DNA from: Armigeres subalbatus
Taxonomy: Eukaryota > Arthropoda > Insecta > Diptera > Culicidae
DNA length: 64,000 bases
Assembly: GCF_024139115.2 (NCBI RefSeq)
Contig: NC_085139.1
Span: 1,798,001 to 1,862,000, forward strand
Reading direction: 5' to 3'
Positions 34,555 through 46,087 of the stretch are shown here, one piece after another. How positions within the stretch are numbered: the stretch's first letter is position 1; each line of letters starts with the position of its first letter. The notes under the pieces are model-generated. The model was given only the letters and a program-made list of their open reading frames with translations. It was not told where the DNA came from and did no database searches. The translations under genes were made by a program, and so were the position numbers.

Positions 34555-35620
34555 CCGAAAACGGTTCGGTCGAAAATGTCATAGGCCGAAAAGTACATCC
34601 AGTTGAAAATATTGTTCGATAATAATGAACTTGAAAAGTGTGAATTCAATGATGATAATCCTAGACCAACATTTGAAAAGGACGTAACTGCCAAAATTTT
34701 AATCTTTCAGATTCCTCGTCTATATACACATTATTGAGATGTGAGAAGAAAAAAATATACAAGTGAGATATGAGAAAAGAGAAGGGAAAATATAAAGAAG
34801 TGAATCGTCTCGCATCTACCTCTCACTTCTCAATGATCATTTCTCATTTGTCGCATTAGACGTCTCACTTATAACTCCTTATTTACAACTTCTCACTTCT
34901 CACTGTAAAACGTCAAAACGCGAATTCAGCAGTGACATGTCTCATTTCTAGTTACTCACTTCTAACTTCTCATTAGTTATTTCTCACTTGATACTTTCCA
35001 CTTTTCATTTTCGTATCTCACTGTGAGAAGTGAATAATGAGAAGCGAAAAGTATTAAATGAGATTTGAGACACCTCATTTCTCACTTTATATCTAAATCT
35101 CACTAAATCTCATCACAGTGAGAAATGTGAACGAAAAGTAATAGGTTACAAATGAGAAATGAGACGACTAATTTTTCACTTCTCACTCCTTATTTCTTAC
35201 TTTTTATTTCTCACTTCACATCTCATACTTCTCACATTTCGCAGCAAGGAGTGAGTAATGAGGAGTGAGAAATAAGATATCTCACTTCTTATATTTCATT
35301 TCTCACTTCTTATTCTTTCTTCTCACTTCTTAATTATCACTTCACACTTTCCCCATTCACTATGTATTGATCAAATGACTTATTCGGTCATATGACCTAT
35401 TCGGCCAAATGACATATTTGGCCAAATGGTCTATCCAGCCAAATGACGTTTTTGGCCAAATGGTCTATTCAGCCAAATGACTTTTTCTGCCAATTGACCT
35501 GTTCGGTCAAACGACATGTCCGGCCAAATGGCTTTCAGTTAGATGGAATATTCTGCCGAACAACTCATGGCAAAATGACTTTTGACCAAACGGCCGTTCT
35601 TCATGTATCAAAGTTTCTCC
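34555..35620. repeat. TCTCACTT array next to GGCCAAATG minisatellite (compound, copy 2)
   Basis: 34735-35352 is a TCTCACTT/AAGTGAGA array like 1-722. Directly to its right, 35370-35610 is a GGCCAAATG minisatellite (units such as TATTCGGCCAAATGACA). To its left, at 34555-34600, is a short oppositely oriented remnant (GGTTCGGTCGAAAATG, TCATAGGCCGAAAAG). The same three-part layout occurs at 44600-45347. Confidence 0.75.
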
Positions 35621-35984
35621 ACACCATACACACAATTTCATTTGACTAAATTTAAGCAGCTCCGACATCTTTTTTGCCGGAATCTCGGTGAAGTCTGTTT
35701 TACAAGATTTAAAAAATGGCTTTGTAACGCCTAATGGCATACGAGTCTTCCAAAAAAAAAAATAGTACTTAAAAAGGCTCAGAGAAGATGGCGTTTCGTT
35801 ATGGACACTTTTAGTTGAAAATTTGTTAACAATTGTAACTTTTGCTGGAACTACAGTATTAGTTTTTGCTGACCACACGATTGTTTAGAGTTTCTCATGC
35901 TCCAGGTTACAAAATTGTTTCGTACTATCCACACGATACCCAAATATTAACTTGGATCAGAAGCCTTGCAGTAAATAACTGTGT
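35621..35984. other. No recognised feature
   Basis: Short open frames; nothing recognised. Confidence 0.35.
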
Positions 35985-36350
35985 AAATGCCAGGGTTTGA
36001 ATCCAAAGGAGAATAAGAAAATCTCTCACTTATCATGTCTGTATACACTCTCGATAGGTAGCATACCGTGAGAGACGTTTTTCGGTAGCTGTTACGATAA
36101 TGAACTGATTCGGAGGACTACAACCCGGGGCTGGATTTATGGGGGGCCGGGGGGGGGGGCGTGTCCCCGGGCTCCCACAAATCTTATGTACCAAAACCGA
36201 CCTTTTTTGTTCATTTTGGGCCCCCCACATACCGTCGGCCCCGGGACCCCCTTCCGGCTAAATTCGGCCCTGACTTCAACCCATGATAAATTTCTATCAA
36301 TTGCGGGGGGCACTGGTTCTGATGATGCATTTCAACTTGTTTTACACGCT
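35985..36350 (+). repeat. Dispersed repeat family A, copy 2 (interrupted)
   Basis: Homologous to 7608-7832, in the same order, but split by a 148-bp element at 36125-36272. After the insertion the homology resumes with CCATGATAAATTTCTATC and GCATTTCAACTTGTTTTACA. Confidence 0.75.
36125..36272. mobile_element. GC-rich hAT-like MITE
   Basis: The ends CCGGGGCTGGATTTATGG and, reversed, CAGGGCCGAATTTAGCCGG are imperfect inverted repeats with G/C-rich subterminal runs. Flanks ACTACAAC (36117-36124) and ACTTCAAC (36273-36280) give an 8-bp duplication with one change. The empty site is visible in family A copy 1. Confidence 0.7.
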
Positions 36351-36376
36351 ATGCGAAAAAAATATGGTCCCCAACA

Positions 36377-36474
36377 CAGTGGCGTAGCCACGGGGGTGGT
36401 TTTGGGCATAAAACCCCCCCCAGAAAAAAAAGTTCAGAAACCCCCCCCAGACCTATTTTCTGGCTACGCCACTG
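36377..36474. mobile_element. 98-bp hAT MITE, perfect 8-bp target duplication
   Basis: Starts CAGTGGCGTAGCCACGGGGG and ends CTGGCTACGCCACTG. The terminal 13 bases are exact inverted repeats. CCCCAACA flanks it on both sides (36369-36376 and 36475-36482). The TIR is the widely distributed CAGTGGCGTAGCC hAT type. The perfect target duplication suggests a fairly recent insertion. Confidence 0.92.
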
Positions 36475-36482
36475 CCCCAACA

Positions 36483-36990
36483 TAAAATGAGCGAGAACAA
36501 AGCGTTTTATCAAACTCACTTGGTGGGGCCCGCTTATACGAATCACTTTTTTTTCAACTTGTATACAAGTGCGATAGTTTTGTTTTCATGGCTTGTTATG
36601 ATTCAAAGAGGTTTTTGCCTCTCTTTTATCGTTATTCGTTATCTATTAAGAGCGATTTCTGCATATCTTGGTAAATGCTCAATAAATGCTATGCCACGAG
36701 CCGGATGTATCCCAGATGACAATACCAGCAAAGAAAGATAAGAATGACAGTGTAATGTGAATCGTAGATTGAACAAAAATTCTGTACGGTATTTAGGATT
36801 ATGGATGGATTTTAGGTACTTATAATTGTGGCATTGAATTTCAATGCATGAAGAAAGTTTATGAGTCTCCAAAATCTGTTATTTGTTTGTAATTGTTTCA
36901 AAATATTTGAGAACCAAGTTTTGCTTTTTTTTCAGCCAAATTGAAATAAATTTAACATGTACAAAAACTTGGTGTAATTTTGTCTCCTGT
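36483..36990. other. No recognised feature
   Basis: AT-rich spacer; short open frames only. Confidence 0.35.
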
Positions 36991-37193
36991 CATAAGACGA
37001 GTTTAAACAATCCCATTGAATTCCACCACTTAATTGTATCTTGACAGATACGTATTTCGACCTCAACAGTAAAAGGCCGGCATGAGACACCGAAGACGGC
37101 CTCGACTTACCAAGCAGGAATCGAAATACGTATCTGTCAAGATCAATTAAGTTTATGCTGGAATCAATGGGATTGATTTAAACTCGTCTTATG
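36991..37193. mobile_element. Inverted-repeat element containing family D core
   Basis: The left end CATAAGACGAGTTTAAACAA and, reversed, the right end CATAAGACGAGTTTAAATCA start arms of about 70 bp. The arms run through TCCCATTGA and CTTGACAGATACGTATTTCG. The centre has GACACCGAAGACGGCC. It behaves as a MITE-like palindrome built from two inverted family D segments. No clear target duplication. Confidence 0.75.
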
Positions 37194-38845
37194 GACAGGT
37201 GAAATAATCATTCCACTAAAAAGCTCAAAATAATTTTCTTATCGTAATTTTGTCTCTTTTGTGTATGTTTGCTATCCATTCATAATAAATAAGTGGCATC
37301 AAACAGACCGCTCAAACGCTTTCATGACGTGATCCAATTTTTAGAATGCGTTTTATTATATCTTTCGGGTGGAAGTTGCCTAAATTAGCACTCAATAGCA
37401 TTTGCTTTTTTTATTGCTTTATATCGATTTAGCGGCAAATCTGCCACTAGTGGATGCCTTAGGTAAGACCGTTTCGCAACAAATTTTGGGTAAAGATTGA
37501 TGTCAAATGCACGTCTCTTTTTTTGCCGGACTTAAGATTGTCTCTGTTTTTATTTTTTTGCATCATGAAAGTTGTTTAGAAAGAATGTGATGAAGAGTTG
37601 CCTCAAACTGCAATAACTCGAAGCGATTTCGTACACGATATGTTTCGAAACAAACATTAGAGAGCACTGTTACGAATTCGTAGATTGAACACTTCTTGTC
37701 AGGGTTTCCACTTCACGATTCTATGAGATAATAAATATTAAGAGTTTTTCGTGTTGAGGAAGAATCAACTTCGTAATTTGTGGTGAAAAACATCTTTTGC
37801 TCCCTTTCATCTTTGATGAACCAGAAAGATGAACGAAATTTGAACAACATTGATAAAAAAAACTTTTTTCACTTCTCCATTCTTACGTCTTACCAGTTTA
37901 AAAATCAACCAAAAATTCAAACAACAATGCAAAGCAGCAAAACCCAAAAAGTGATTCTCACTGATAATTGTCGCTTGCTTATGGATATTTGTGCCCTCAA
38001 ATGCTTAATGCAGTTTTGAAATTCGATTCAGATGCATTCCTTGATTTCACTACACGCTAAAGGTACGATATTACCTCCACTTTGTACACTTATGTGCCAT
38101 GATATACGATCTTGCGTGTCGGGTACAAGCATTTTCTTTCTGTAGCTCGGAAAAATTCACACAGCAGTACTATCTTTCAGTACATTATTGGTTAAATCTA
38201 AGCAACGAAGCGCCACTTTGACGAAATCTTGATAAATTATTGGTTTGATCTTGGCCGTGTGAAACTCGGTTGAGGACCTGAAAATTACTGAGATTCCGAT
38301 AAAAAATAAAGAAGGCACAAAAAGGATGAAAACAGTGAACAAATTATCGAATCAACATTTTGTAGCACTGAAAGTGCTCGAAAATGGTTATCATTCATCC
38401 AACCGTTTTTCTCTTTCCCGCTAATCGATTTTTCGGCGCAAATTCGCACCAGTGTGCATTGTTGCTCTTAGGATTGACCAAGAATCAATAGCCCTGCTCC
38501 TAATCTAAATTCATCAGAATCAGAAATCAAAGAGGGAATGGATCGTTGATTCAAGTCTCAGACAATAATAACAAACAATGAGCTACTATTATTCCGTCCA
38601 ACTTTACCGCATATACGAAGCAAAAGCAGCTGCTGATTAAATTTCAAACAGTCATCGATTTAGCGACACACTCTTAAATCCACAGAGGTGGACAGGTATT
38701 TTTTGAGTCAAAACGAACCGCTTTGTTAAATTTCACAGAAATAAAGAATTGAAACAAGCAAAATAAATAAAGAATAACGAACTACCAGCCTTTCGGGTCT
38801 GAGGGAATCTGATAATAAATAATAAATTCAATAAATTTCCTTTAT
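37194..38845. other. No gene recognised
   Basis: AT-rich, no repeats or frames of note. A frame at 37780-38019 has 79 codons without a recognisable domain. Confidence 0.35.
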
Positions 38846-38847
38846 GT

Positions 38848-39080
38848 GGGCTTCATGGCCTTGCGGTTAGCGACGTCAATCGCCTAAGCGCAAGTGCTAT
38901 GGAGGATGGGTTCGATTCCCGCGCTGGTAAGGAGAAAACTTTTCGTGATCGAAAAATTCTCCACTGGTCCATTGGGTGTTATGTGTCCTGTCCGTTGTCT
39001 CATGCTAGGTGTTAAGTTTTCAGTCTGTACGACCCCTGGTCGAAGACGGTTTTCCTGTCTTTTCCTGTCTATTTACAAAC
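38848..39080 (+). mobile_element. tRNA-derived SINE, second family
   Basis: A-box-like TGGCCTTGCGGTTAGCG at 38856-38872 and an intact B-box GGTTCGATTCC at 38909-38919, about 45 bases apart, form a tRNA-like head. A long variable-arm-like stretch (GCGCAAGTGCTATGGAGGA) suggests a Leu or Ser tRNA ancestor. The non-tRNA body follows (TTGGGTGTTATGTGTCCTGT, CGACCCCTGGTCGAAGAC). It differs from the SINE at 53187-53477. A tRNA gene is unlikely because no acceptor stem closes. Confidence 0.75.
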
Positions 39081-39990
39081 GTTACCACCTCGAGCTTTTG
39101 GTAGCAAAAATCTCGAAATATGATCGATACAACTGATTTATGTTCAACAGAAATATATTTTGCGGCCTGCAGTCCTTGAAAGGTTATTGAAAGGCTTACC
39201 AAAGAATTTTGTAGTCAAGCCCTGAATAAGATCCAACACCGAAACGTGATTGAATAGACATCATTCATCTTTCTTTCAAAGACGGCATGTCGCAAAATCC
39301 ATACCTGTTCATAATTTGTTGTGCTAATTTGATCCAGCATAACAATCATGCAAACATACAAACCAATCATTAGTAAAAGTCAACCAAAAGATAAAAATTT
39401 CGTAGATAAATGAGAAAATTAAATAAAATATTATTATATATTGGTTCCGCTATTTAAAAAAAAAATCTGCCTAATTCAAAATGATCAACGTGAAACTCTA
39501 TCGAAACCACCCTAAAACTGCATTATCATATCCGAAAACTTTGAACCTCCCATGTCCGTCTACCAGCTCCACTGCTCACGCGGCACAACAACCCATCCGC
39601 CGATCGGTCTCGAGAACATAGTCTTTTCCGACACACGCAACTCGCTCGCTCCCTTCAGTGTCGCTCTCCCGCACTGACAACAAGCGTGCCATGGTTGCCA
39701 CTGCCACCGCACCGTCGTAGGCCAACTAGATTAGAATCCAGATCTAGACCACATGAATCTAGTCTAAAACGTAACCCGCGTAGAAGCGCATAGCATAGCA
39801 ACCGTCCGCCGTTCCCGACGCCTGCTGAGCATGTGTAAAAGAGCGTACGGCTCTACACGGACTGGCACCCTCCCTTGATGTTGGTCCCGTTCGCAATATG
39901 GTCGCACAACCCGGCGGTGTGTGCGGGTTCTCGCGCAATCTTTGCTCACTCACTCCCCTTACGCTTTGGCAAACCCTTGGCTTCCGAGGT
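39081..39990. other. No gene recognised
   Basis: 39550-39990 is GC-richer and of high complexity, but no protein motif or repeat was seen. Confidence 0.35.
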
Positions 39991-39999
39991 GAGGCTGAG

Positions 40000-40180
40000 G
40001 TGAGGTGAACAATCCATTCGATAGAGGACTAAGCGTTAAGGTTCGCGCGAGGGCTCTGTTCCGCGCCGTCGTCGTCGACGTCACTGCCAAAATTGGTCGA
40101 TTCGCTCTCGCTGGCTCGCTCGCTCGCGCGCTTGTTCACCGATGCGTTCGTTCACTCACAATGCTCCTTCTCCCGTGACG
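40000..40180. promoter_or_regulatory. CpG-rich, promoter-like stretch
   Basis: Strong local enrichment of CG dinucleotides (GGTTCGCGCGAGGG; CCGTCGTCGTCGACGTCACT) and a CTCGCTCTCGCTGGCTCGCT run of the GAGA/pyrimidine type, which is unusual in this window. A CRE-like GACGTCA is included. Transcription direction and start cannot be fixed. Confidence 0.3.
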
Positions 40181-43100
40181 GTACGTACGCTTGTGCACAC
40201 GCTGATAAAAGTTGTTTTTCGGGGTTCCTTGAACGGTTCTGACGCACCAGCACACTCACAGTTCAGCCACGGACAAGCTGAGACCAAGTCAGACTGTGTT
40301 GAAACCTGTGTGTCGTTGATTCGGTTTCTGGTGGCGAAGCAAAAGGTTTTTGAATATCTCCATAATGTGATGGCATGAGCAGAGTGGTCGAGTGGGTTTG
40401 TGCCCTTCAGCCACTTGCAGTGTGGAATTGCAGGAGCTTTGATTATCTCTGAAGCTGGTGACCATCAACCAAACAGGAGCTGTGGCTGTGTGGTGTGCGG
40501 GAAAATGTTCAATCCAGTGATTGTGCCAATTCGTGAAGGGAGAATGAAAAACTCGTAATTAGAAAGTAATGAGATTAGACGAGCACACCAACAGCTTCTT
40601 CTGAGATTGGATTGAAAACGATTAGACGTGGGAACTGGGAGTGAGAAAAGCACTGTGCATTGAAGTCTCTATTTCCCAAAGTGTCGATAGTGCTGGATTG
40701 AAACGGAAACCTAATTAAGTTTTGTCCTTCGATTGCATTATACTTACAGATCCGGTAGTGAAGAGCCTTTGTGTGATGTGTTTAATACTGCTGATTCTTC
40801 GTTGCTTGCGTACTGCTTCATGAACGTATACTGAATGTATCCTGAGTGCTATCTATCCGGTATACCTTCAGTATACGTAACAGGAGGCGGCACAATCATC
40901 TTTAACTATGCAACACTTCCTGAAAAACCTAAAATCTGAAACGACGAGGAAATTTGACCCCACGCCATCAATTCAACAGGATAACACAGGTAACTTGTAA
41001 CAATGCATAACCCCCCATGTCCCACTTTTCCTTCCCAACAGAGACAACAAAACATCATTCATCATTCATAAAACAATCATCTGGATGCAGTCCGTCATTC
41101 CTCGAAACCTAGACCTACGCAACAACATAAAGATTTCCGTCTGCATGTTCCGGCCGGTCACTCATACACACTTGCGCTCGTCATCCCACCACACCGCCCC
41201 ACCCTTGGGGCGGGTGTGCAAATTCGTCAATCTCTCGTCAATCTTTGTGGTGTGTCAACGAGACGCGTTGATGCATATCAAACATCCCGTAGACATCAAT
41301 CGACACAGATCACAGCGGAGACGGTGCGTAGTGTTGGTTGGGTGCAGCAGCACACCAAGAGAACGAGAGCGAGCGGTTCCACCACCAGAGCAGAAACAGG
41401 GGCTCGGTGAAAACGGGAGCCAAGAGAAGTGCATCAATCAAACCATCAAAACAGTCAGCGGGAAGAAGTCGAAGTCCACACAGTACCATAGCTGTCTATC
41501 AGCAGCGGAACAATCACACGGTACAAGACCCACTTTATCTGTACGCCATGAGGAGGAGCGCATGCCTGAACCATCCGCCCCACAGAAATATCATCAACAG
41601 CAGTAACCGAGAAGAAGCCATACCCGTTGTATTAACACTTCCAATATTGGTCCCCTGTGGGAGTTTTCGTTTTCCGCTTGCAACAGCGGTTCTCGATATC
41701 CTCGCAGATGTGTGAAAAATTAATAAAGAACACGTTCGCTCATGCCACTGAAGCTGGCAATAGTAGTGTTGGAAGACATGGAATGAATTCGTAATTTTGT
41801 ATGAATATTAAATTTTGATAAAATGTTAAACCCCTTTCAGATTGAAAATGTTTTCCTTTCTTGAAGAACATATCCTTCCGTGATCCCTTCTCAGCGATTG
41901 CAACGCCGAATTCCAACAGTGGCACCCGTTGCAAGCAGCGGTTACAAATCCAATCAGAATCATTCCAACAAGAAAAAAACACGTTTCCACCTTCTGTCGA
42001 CTCTTCCGATTGGCACGAAACCCCGTTCCTGTTTGCTACCACGTTTACACCGACATCAATTATTTCTGCTAACGGCGTGAAATATCGGTCGTAAATTTAA
42101 CCGGCTGCACATGGCCGACCAGCCGAAGAGAGTAGAACATTAACCATTAGCCATATCCCCAATCTAGACTGCTGTGCCGTGCCTGACGCTGACGCAACGC
42201 GTTCAATTCCAGCCCTCGAAGCTCCACCCTACCGACCACCCTCGTCAATTGCCGCGGTCCTGATGTGCCCCGTTTGTGTGTAGGAAGCCGGTCAGCCAAC
42301 AATGTCGATCGTCTTCCCATCATTGCCGCCCGCCCGGTCGGTTGGTTCGTGTGCCAGAGCCAACCGGCAGCCTATTTATGGTATAGAAGTGAGTGAGTGG
42401 GGTCGTAAATTTGCGAATAAACTTGCTCCTGACACGCACTACAGCAGCCACATTCTTCTGGGAAGCTATCGTTAGCCAAAGAGGCGGTGATGGTGGTTAG
42501 ATTCATGAGGGCTCTCTTGTGCCGCTTTAAGTGCCCTGTCGTGTATTCTTTGCAGAGTGGTATGGCGTTTTTTTTGTTTTTCTGAACAGTTTACTTTAGC
42601 AACCACGGAATTGTTGTTACCATCGACTTGGTAAGTATTACGAATGATTTTAATTCCGCAACAATACCCCGGAATTTGGAAACAACTTCAGCTGCACGGG
42701 CCACGAAACAACGAAATCACCCCTATTGCCTCCTTCCCCACTACTTTGGCTGTAAGATTTCCGACATTATATTACGGATTACCATTAAGATCATATGAAA
42801 AGGCGGGAGAGGATGAAAAAATGTTTCAACAGGGTTTCCCAAACTAAACCAAAGCAAACGTGTCTGCGATTTTAGAGGAAAACATCGCGCCTCAAATTAT
42901 CATGCAAAATCGCTTCGTTCCACTTATTTTCCGACAAATCAATTCGTTTCTCTATATAATTTCTTCTTTTATTAATATAAGAATATCTATTGCCCCGTTA
43001 GAAAAACATCAACTCACTATTTTCGACTATGGAGAGCAAAAAAATCGGTGAAAATGATTCGACTCATGATTATAAGAATTACGGTATCAAATGTGTTTCA

Positions 43101-43244
43101 ATCATTCATGAGTTGTGATTAAGATCGAATTCTTTCGGCGATTGCAGGTTTAATAAGTGGTAAATACGTTTTTCGCGCCTACAAGTTTTGAGATTTTGAG
43201 TTTTTACTAACACTGGCTTACATATACGTTTTGATGTTTAATTC
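40181..43244. other. Apparently unique, GC-richer DNA without a confident gene
   Basis: Frames of 100-173 codons at 41085-41715 overlap on both strands and contain no known domain. A donor-like CTTG/GTAAGT has its GT at 42631. The region could hold untranslated exons of a gene starting near 40.1 kb, but nothing proves it. No transposon was recognised. Confidence 0.35.
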
Positions 43245-43315
43245 GAGTCAAGTAAAAGGCATTGAAAACAGTCTTACTGTTGAGGTCGACATTGTACGTG
43301 TCAGAGAAATAACAA
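43245..43315 (+). repeat. Dispersed repeat family D, diverged copy
   Basis: CGAGTCAAGTAAAAGGCATT, then TTACTGTTGAGGTCGACAT and GTACGTGTCAG, match the family D order, but the core positions (TTGAAAA for CTGAAGA; GACATTGTACGTGTC) are mutated. Confidence 0.5.
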
Positions 43316-43342
43316 AACAATCATTGAATGGGGGTGTACTAA

Positions 43343-43493
43343 GGGGCCGTACACTAATTACGTAAACAATATTTCTGGGTTTTCAACCCCCAAGATTTTT
43401 CCCATACAAATAATTTTTTATCTATATGGAACGTAAGAAAATGTCAAACCCCCACTCCCCCCATAAGTGCTTAGTTGATTAGTGTACGACCCC
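43343..43493 (-). mobile_element. Harbinger-type MITE, copy 2
   Basis: 151 bp with ends GGGGCCGTACACTAATTACG and, reversed, GGGGTCGTACACTAATCAAC. TAA flanks it at 43340-43342 and 43494-43496. Inverted relative to copy 1 at 4534; interior CCCATACAAATAATTTTT is shared. Confidence 0.88.
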
Positions 43494-43544
43494 TAACTCG
43501 TCTTATGACACACATGGTTGCCAAAGTTTACTTTGCACTGCGAT

Positions 43545-43732
43545 AAGTTTCCATTTCCCTTTGTATTAGTATATTCCCTAACCTCGACCAAACCGCGAGT
43601 TTTTCGGTTCCCCAAAACTAACATTATTTATAAGAATCAAGATTAAAATTGTACTAGAAACATGATTTTGGCTCCGTAGCGCTTTACGGCAAATGAGCCT
43701 CTCAAATAAACAAAAGATTTAAAAAAAATAAT
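43545..43732 (+). mobile_element. 5'-truncated LINE 3' end (I-like)
   Basis: Ends with GGCTCCGTAGCGCTTTACGG, then CAAATGAGCCTCTCAAATAA and an A-rich tail. The same signature (CGGCTCCGTAACGCCAAATG, GCGCTCCAAATAAA) closes the LINE at 53796-55225. It is a 5'-truncated insertion carrying only untranslated tail. Confidence 0.7.
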
Positions 43733-44595
43733 AAGTTTCCATCTATAAGCACTTTGCACACTTGAATTTGTATGGGAAATTGACTAGAATACAACGAAAT
43801 ATATTGTCATAGTTTCACTCAATTCATAAACTTCCTTCAAAGTAAGTGACATTATCCCGAAAAGTTCAATCATAAAGTTTAATAAATTGGTAAATTTCAT
43901 TTGAGAAATTCATAGAACTGTTGATTTTTTTAAAGTTCATACTACAAATTATATTTGCAATCAACACTTTTAGAAGTGGGTCGTCATCTGTAGAAGATTG
44001 GGAACCTCTAATTTAGCAAACTGTTTTGAAATTTCAATGGCTGTTGATTTTGTGACTTCGATGCGTTTTGTTTGTTATATCATAAATTCCAACATTCAAC
44101 TGATCCAAGGGTGTAGCCAGAGGGGGCACAGAAGAGGCTTTGCATATGCATGGTGAAATATTCTGCACAACTACCAAAAGGGTACTTCAAATGTAAAAAA
44201 TACAAATACAATACATAGCCGCATACTGATGTGTTCCAGAAATAATCATTATTGATTATTAAACTAATGATAAAGAAACAAAATCGCAAGATTTCACTCC
44301 AGAAAACTTTTAGAAACGCATGACTATCATCTCCGGGCGCTCCCTTCAACAAGTTTTTTTTCCTGTTCCCCCTATCATAACGTTTCCAGATCTGACTGCA
44401 AATTCAGACCATTAGGGTTTCAGAATGCCCCATGATTTTTTCCTAAATCCCAGTATTGGATTTTTTTAATCTTAATTATTTATAGGGAAGGAAAATATGG
44501 AAATCATTTCCAGTTCTAGCGATTGCTGGAACATGAGTAGCAGTATAGGGAAAGATACAAAGTAGGAGAATGAAAGGGGTCTGGGCTTAAATCCA
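43733..44595. other. No gene recognised
   Basis: AT-rich spacer; short frames only. Confidence 0.35.
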
Positions 44596-44599
44596 CGGG

Positions 44600-45347
44600 G
44601 GAAGGGCCGTTTGGCTGAATACCGTTCGGCCGAACGCCCTTAGGTCGAAACCCACTGCACTGAGCCGAAAGTTTTTTGCCCGAATATATAATTTGGCCGA
44701 ACAGACCATTTGGCCGAAAGGGTTGTATAGCCAAATAAGTCATTTGGCCGAATAGGCCATTTGGCCGAATAGGTCATTTAGCCGAATAGCCATTTGGCCG
44801 AAAAATTCATTTGGTCGAATAGATATTTAGGCGAAAAGGTCATTTGGCCGAATAGGTTTTTTGTCTGTATAGGTTATTTGGCCGAATGAGGTAATTTGTG
44901 TCATTTGACGTCTCACATCTCACTCCTCACTGTGAAAAGGGAGAAATAAGAACTTAGTAGTGATGAGTGAGAAGAGAGGCGTCTCCCTTCTAACTTTGCT
45001 CTTCTCACTTTGCGCAGTGAGAAGTGATAAGTGAGAAATGAGGGGTGAGATGTGAGAAGTGTGACATCCCACTTATCTCATACTTCCCATACTTCTCACT
45101 GTGAAAAGTGAGTAGTATGACGTCTCATTACGCACTTCTTGCTCCTGATTTCTCACATCTCACTGTAAAAAGTGAGAAGTACGAAGTGAGATGCTAATTT
45201 GGCTGAATAACTTATTAGGCCAATTGTCCTATTCGGCAAATGTCCTGTTCGGCAAAATGACCTTTTCGGCCAAATGACTTTCGGCCTAATGGTTTGTTCG
45301 GCCAAATGGCATTCGGCCGAATGGGTTTAGGCCAAACGTCAATTCCC
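44600..45347. repeat. Compound inverted-repeat element: minisatellite arms around a TCTCACTT core (copy 3)
   Basis: The left arm, 44600-44900, reads CATTTGGCCGAATAGG-type units. The right arm, 45194-45347, reads the reverse complement (TTCGGCCAAATGACC). The core, 44905-45193, is a TCTCACTT/AAGTGAGA array. The outer ends also pair imperfectly: GGGGGAAGGGCCGTTTGGC against, reversed, GGGGAATTGACGTTTGGC. Arms made of tandem repeats around a different core are the hallmark of foldback-type elements. No protein is encoded. Confidence 0.7.
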
Positions 45348-45854
45348 CGAACCCATGACCTCTTGCGAATGAAGCAGACGTGGTAGCCATATGACCACCA
45401 AGCCCGTCTTACTACTCCCGGCCCCGTTCATGTTCATCGTAGCCAGGGTCGCTCACTTCAAAGAAACCACCGGCTTAGCAAAACCCTTTTCATTCCTGTT
45501 AGTATGTGCCACTGCGACCAGTTATTAGATCTATTGTAGCGTTACCCGTATCCTGACTATATATGTGCATGTTGAATAACTTCATTACTATTAGGATGCA
45601 ATGCGATACTGTTTCGATACAGTTCTTATTTTGTTTTCTCAATAGGCGCGCCCCTTGTTACTAGGAAATTAATCGTTTCTTAGGGACACCCTTAAAGGTA
45701 CCATGGAGTTGGATAAGTTTGAAGTGAAGTTGAATTTGAAGTTGAAGTTTTTATTTGAGTCAGGATTTTCCTGTAGTCGTAGAACTTAGTAGAGGCTTCA
45801 AATTGACGTAGATTAATTATTAAAATCATACCAAAACCTGATGTGTAGACTAAA
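45348..45854. other. No gene recognised
   Basis: Mixed-complexity spacer with nothing recognised. Confidence 0.35.
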
Positions 45855-46087
45855 TCAAGACAAAATTTTCAAAACGACTTATCTACTTTTGTAAGCAAAG
45901 ATTCAAACGACGATTTGACGAATTTGATAGCTCTCCCACGCAAACCAATACCATCAACAGGTAGCAGAAACCTTCATCTACCTATTGATGGTGTTGGTTT
46001 GCGTGGAAGAGCTACCAGATTCGCCAAATCGTCGTTTGAATCTTTGTTTCCAAAAGCAGATAAGTCGTTTTGAAAATTTTGTCTTGA
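45855..46087. repeat. Long inverted repeat, 110-bp arms, 13-nt loop
   Basis: Arms at 45855-45964 and 45978-46087 pair over their full length with about ten mismatches (about 91% identity by eye). The left arm begins TCAAGACAAAATTTTCAAAA. The right arm lies in a minus-strand open frame (45974-46291) with a plausible protein-like segment ending LPRKPTPSIGR. The left arm may therefore be an inverted duplicate of part of a coding sequence. Confidence 0.88.

Noticed and set aside
38848..38935. tRNA gene
   Set aside because: A- and B-boxes are present, but no acceptor stem closes and a SINE body follows.
41085..41715. 173-codon plus-strand frame as a coding exon
   Set aside because: Low-information composition, a second overlapping frame equally open, and no domain; possibly untranslated exon sequence.
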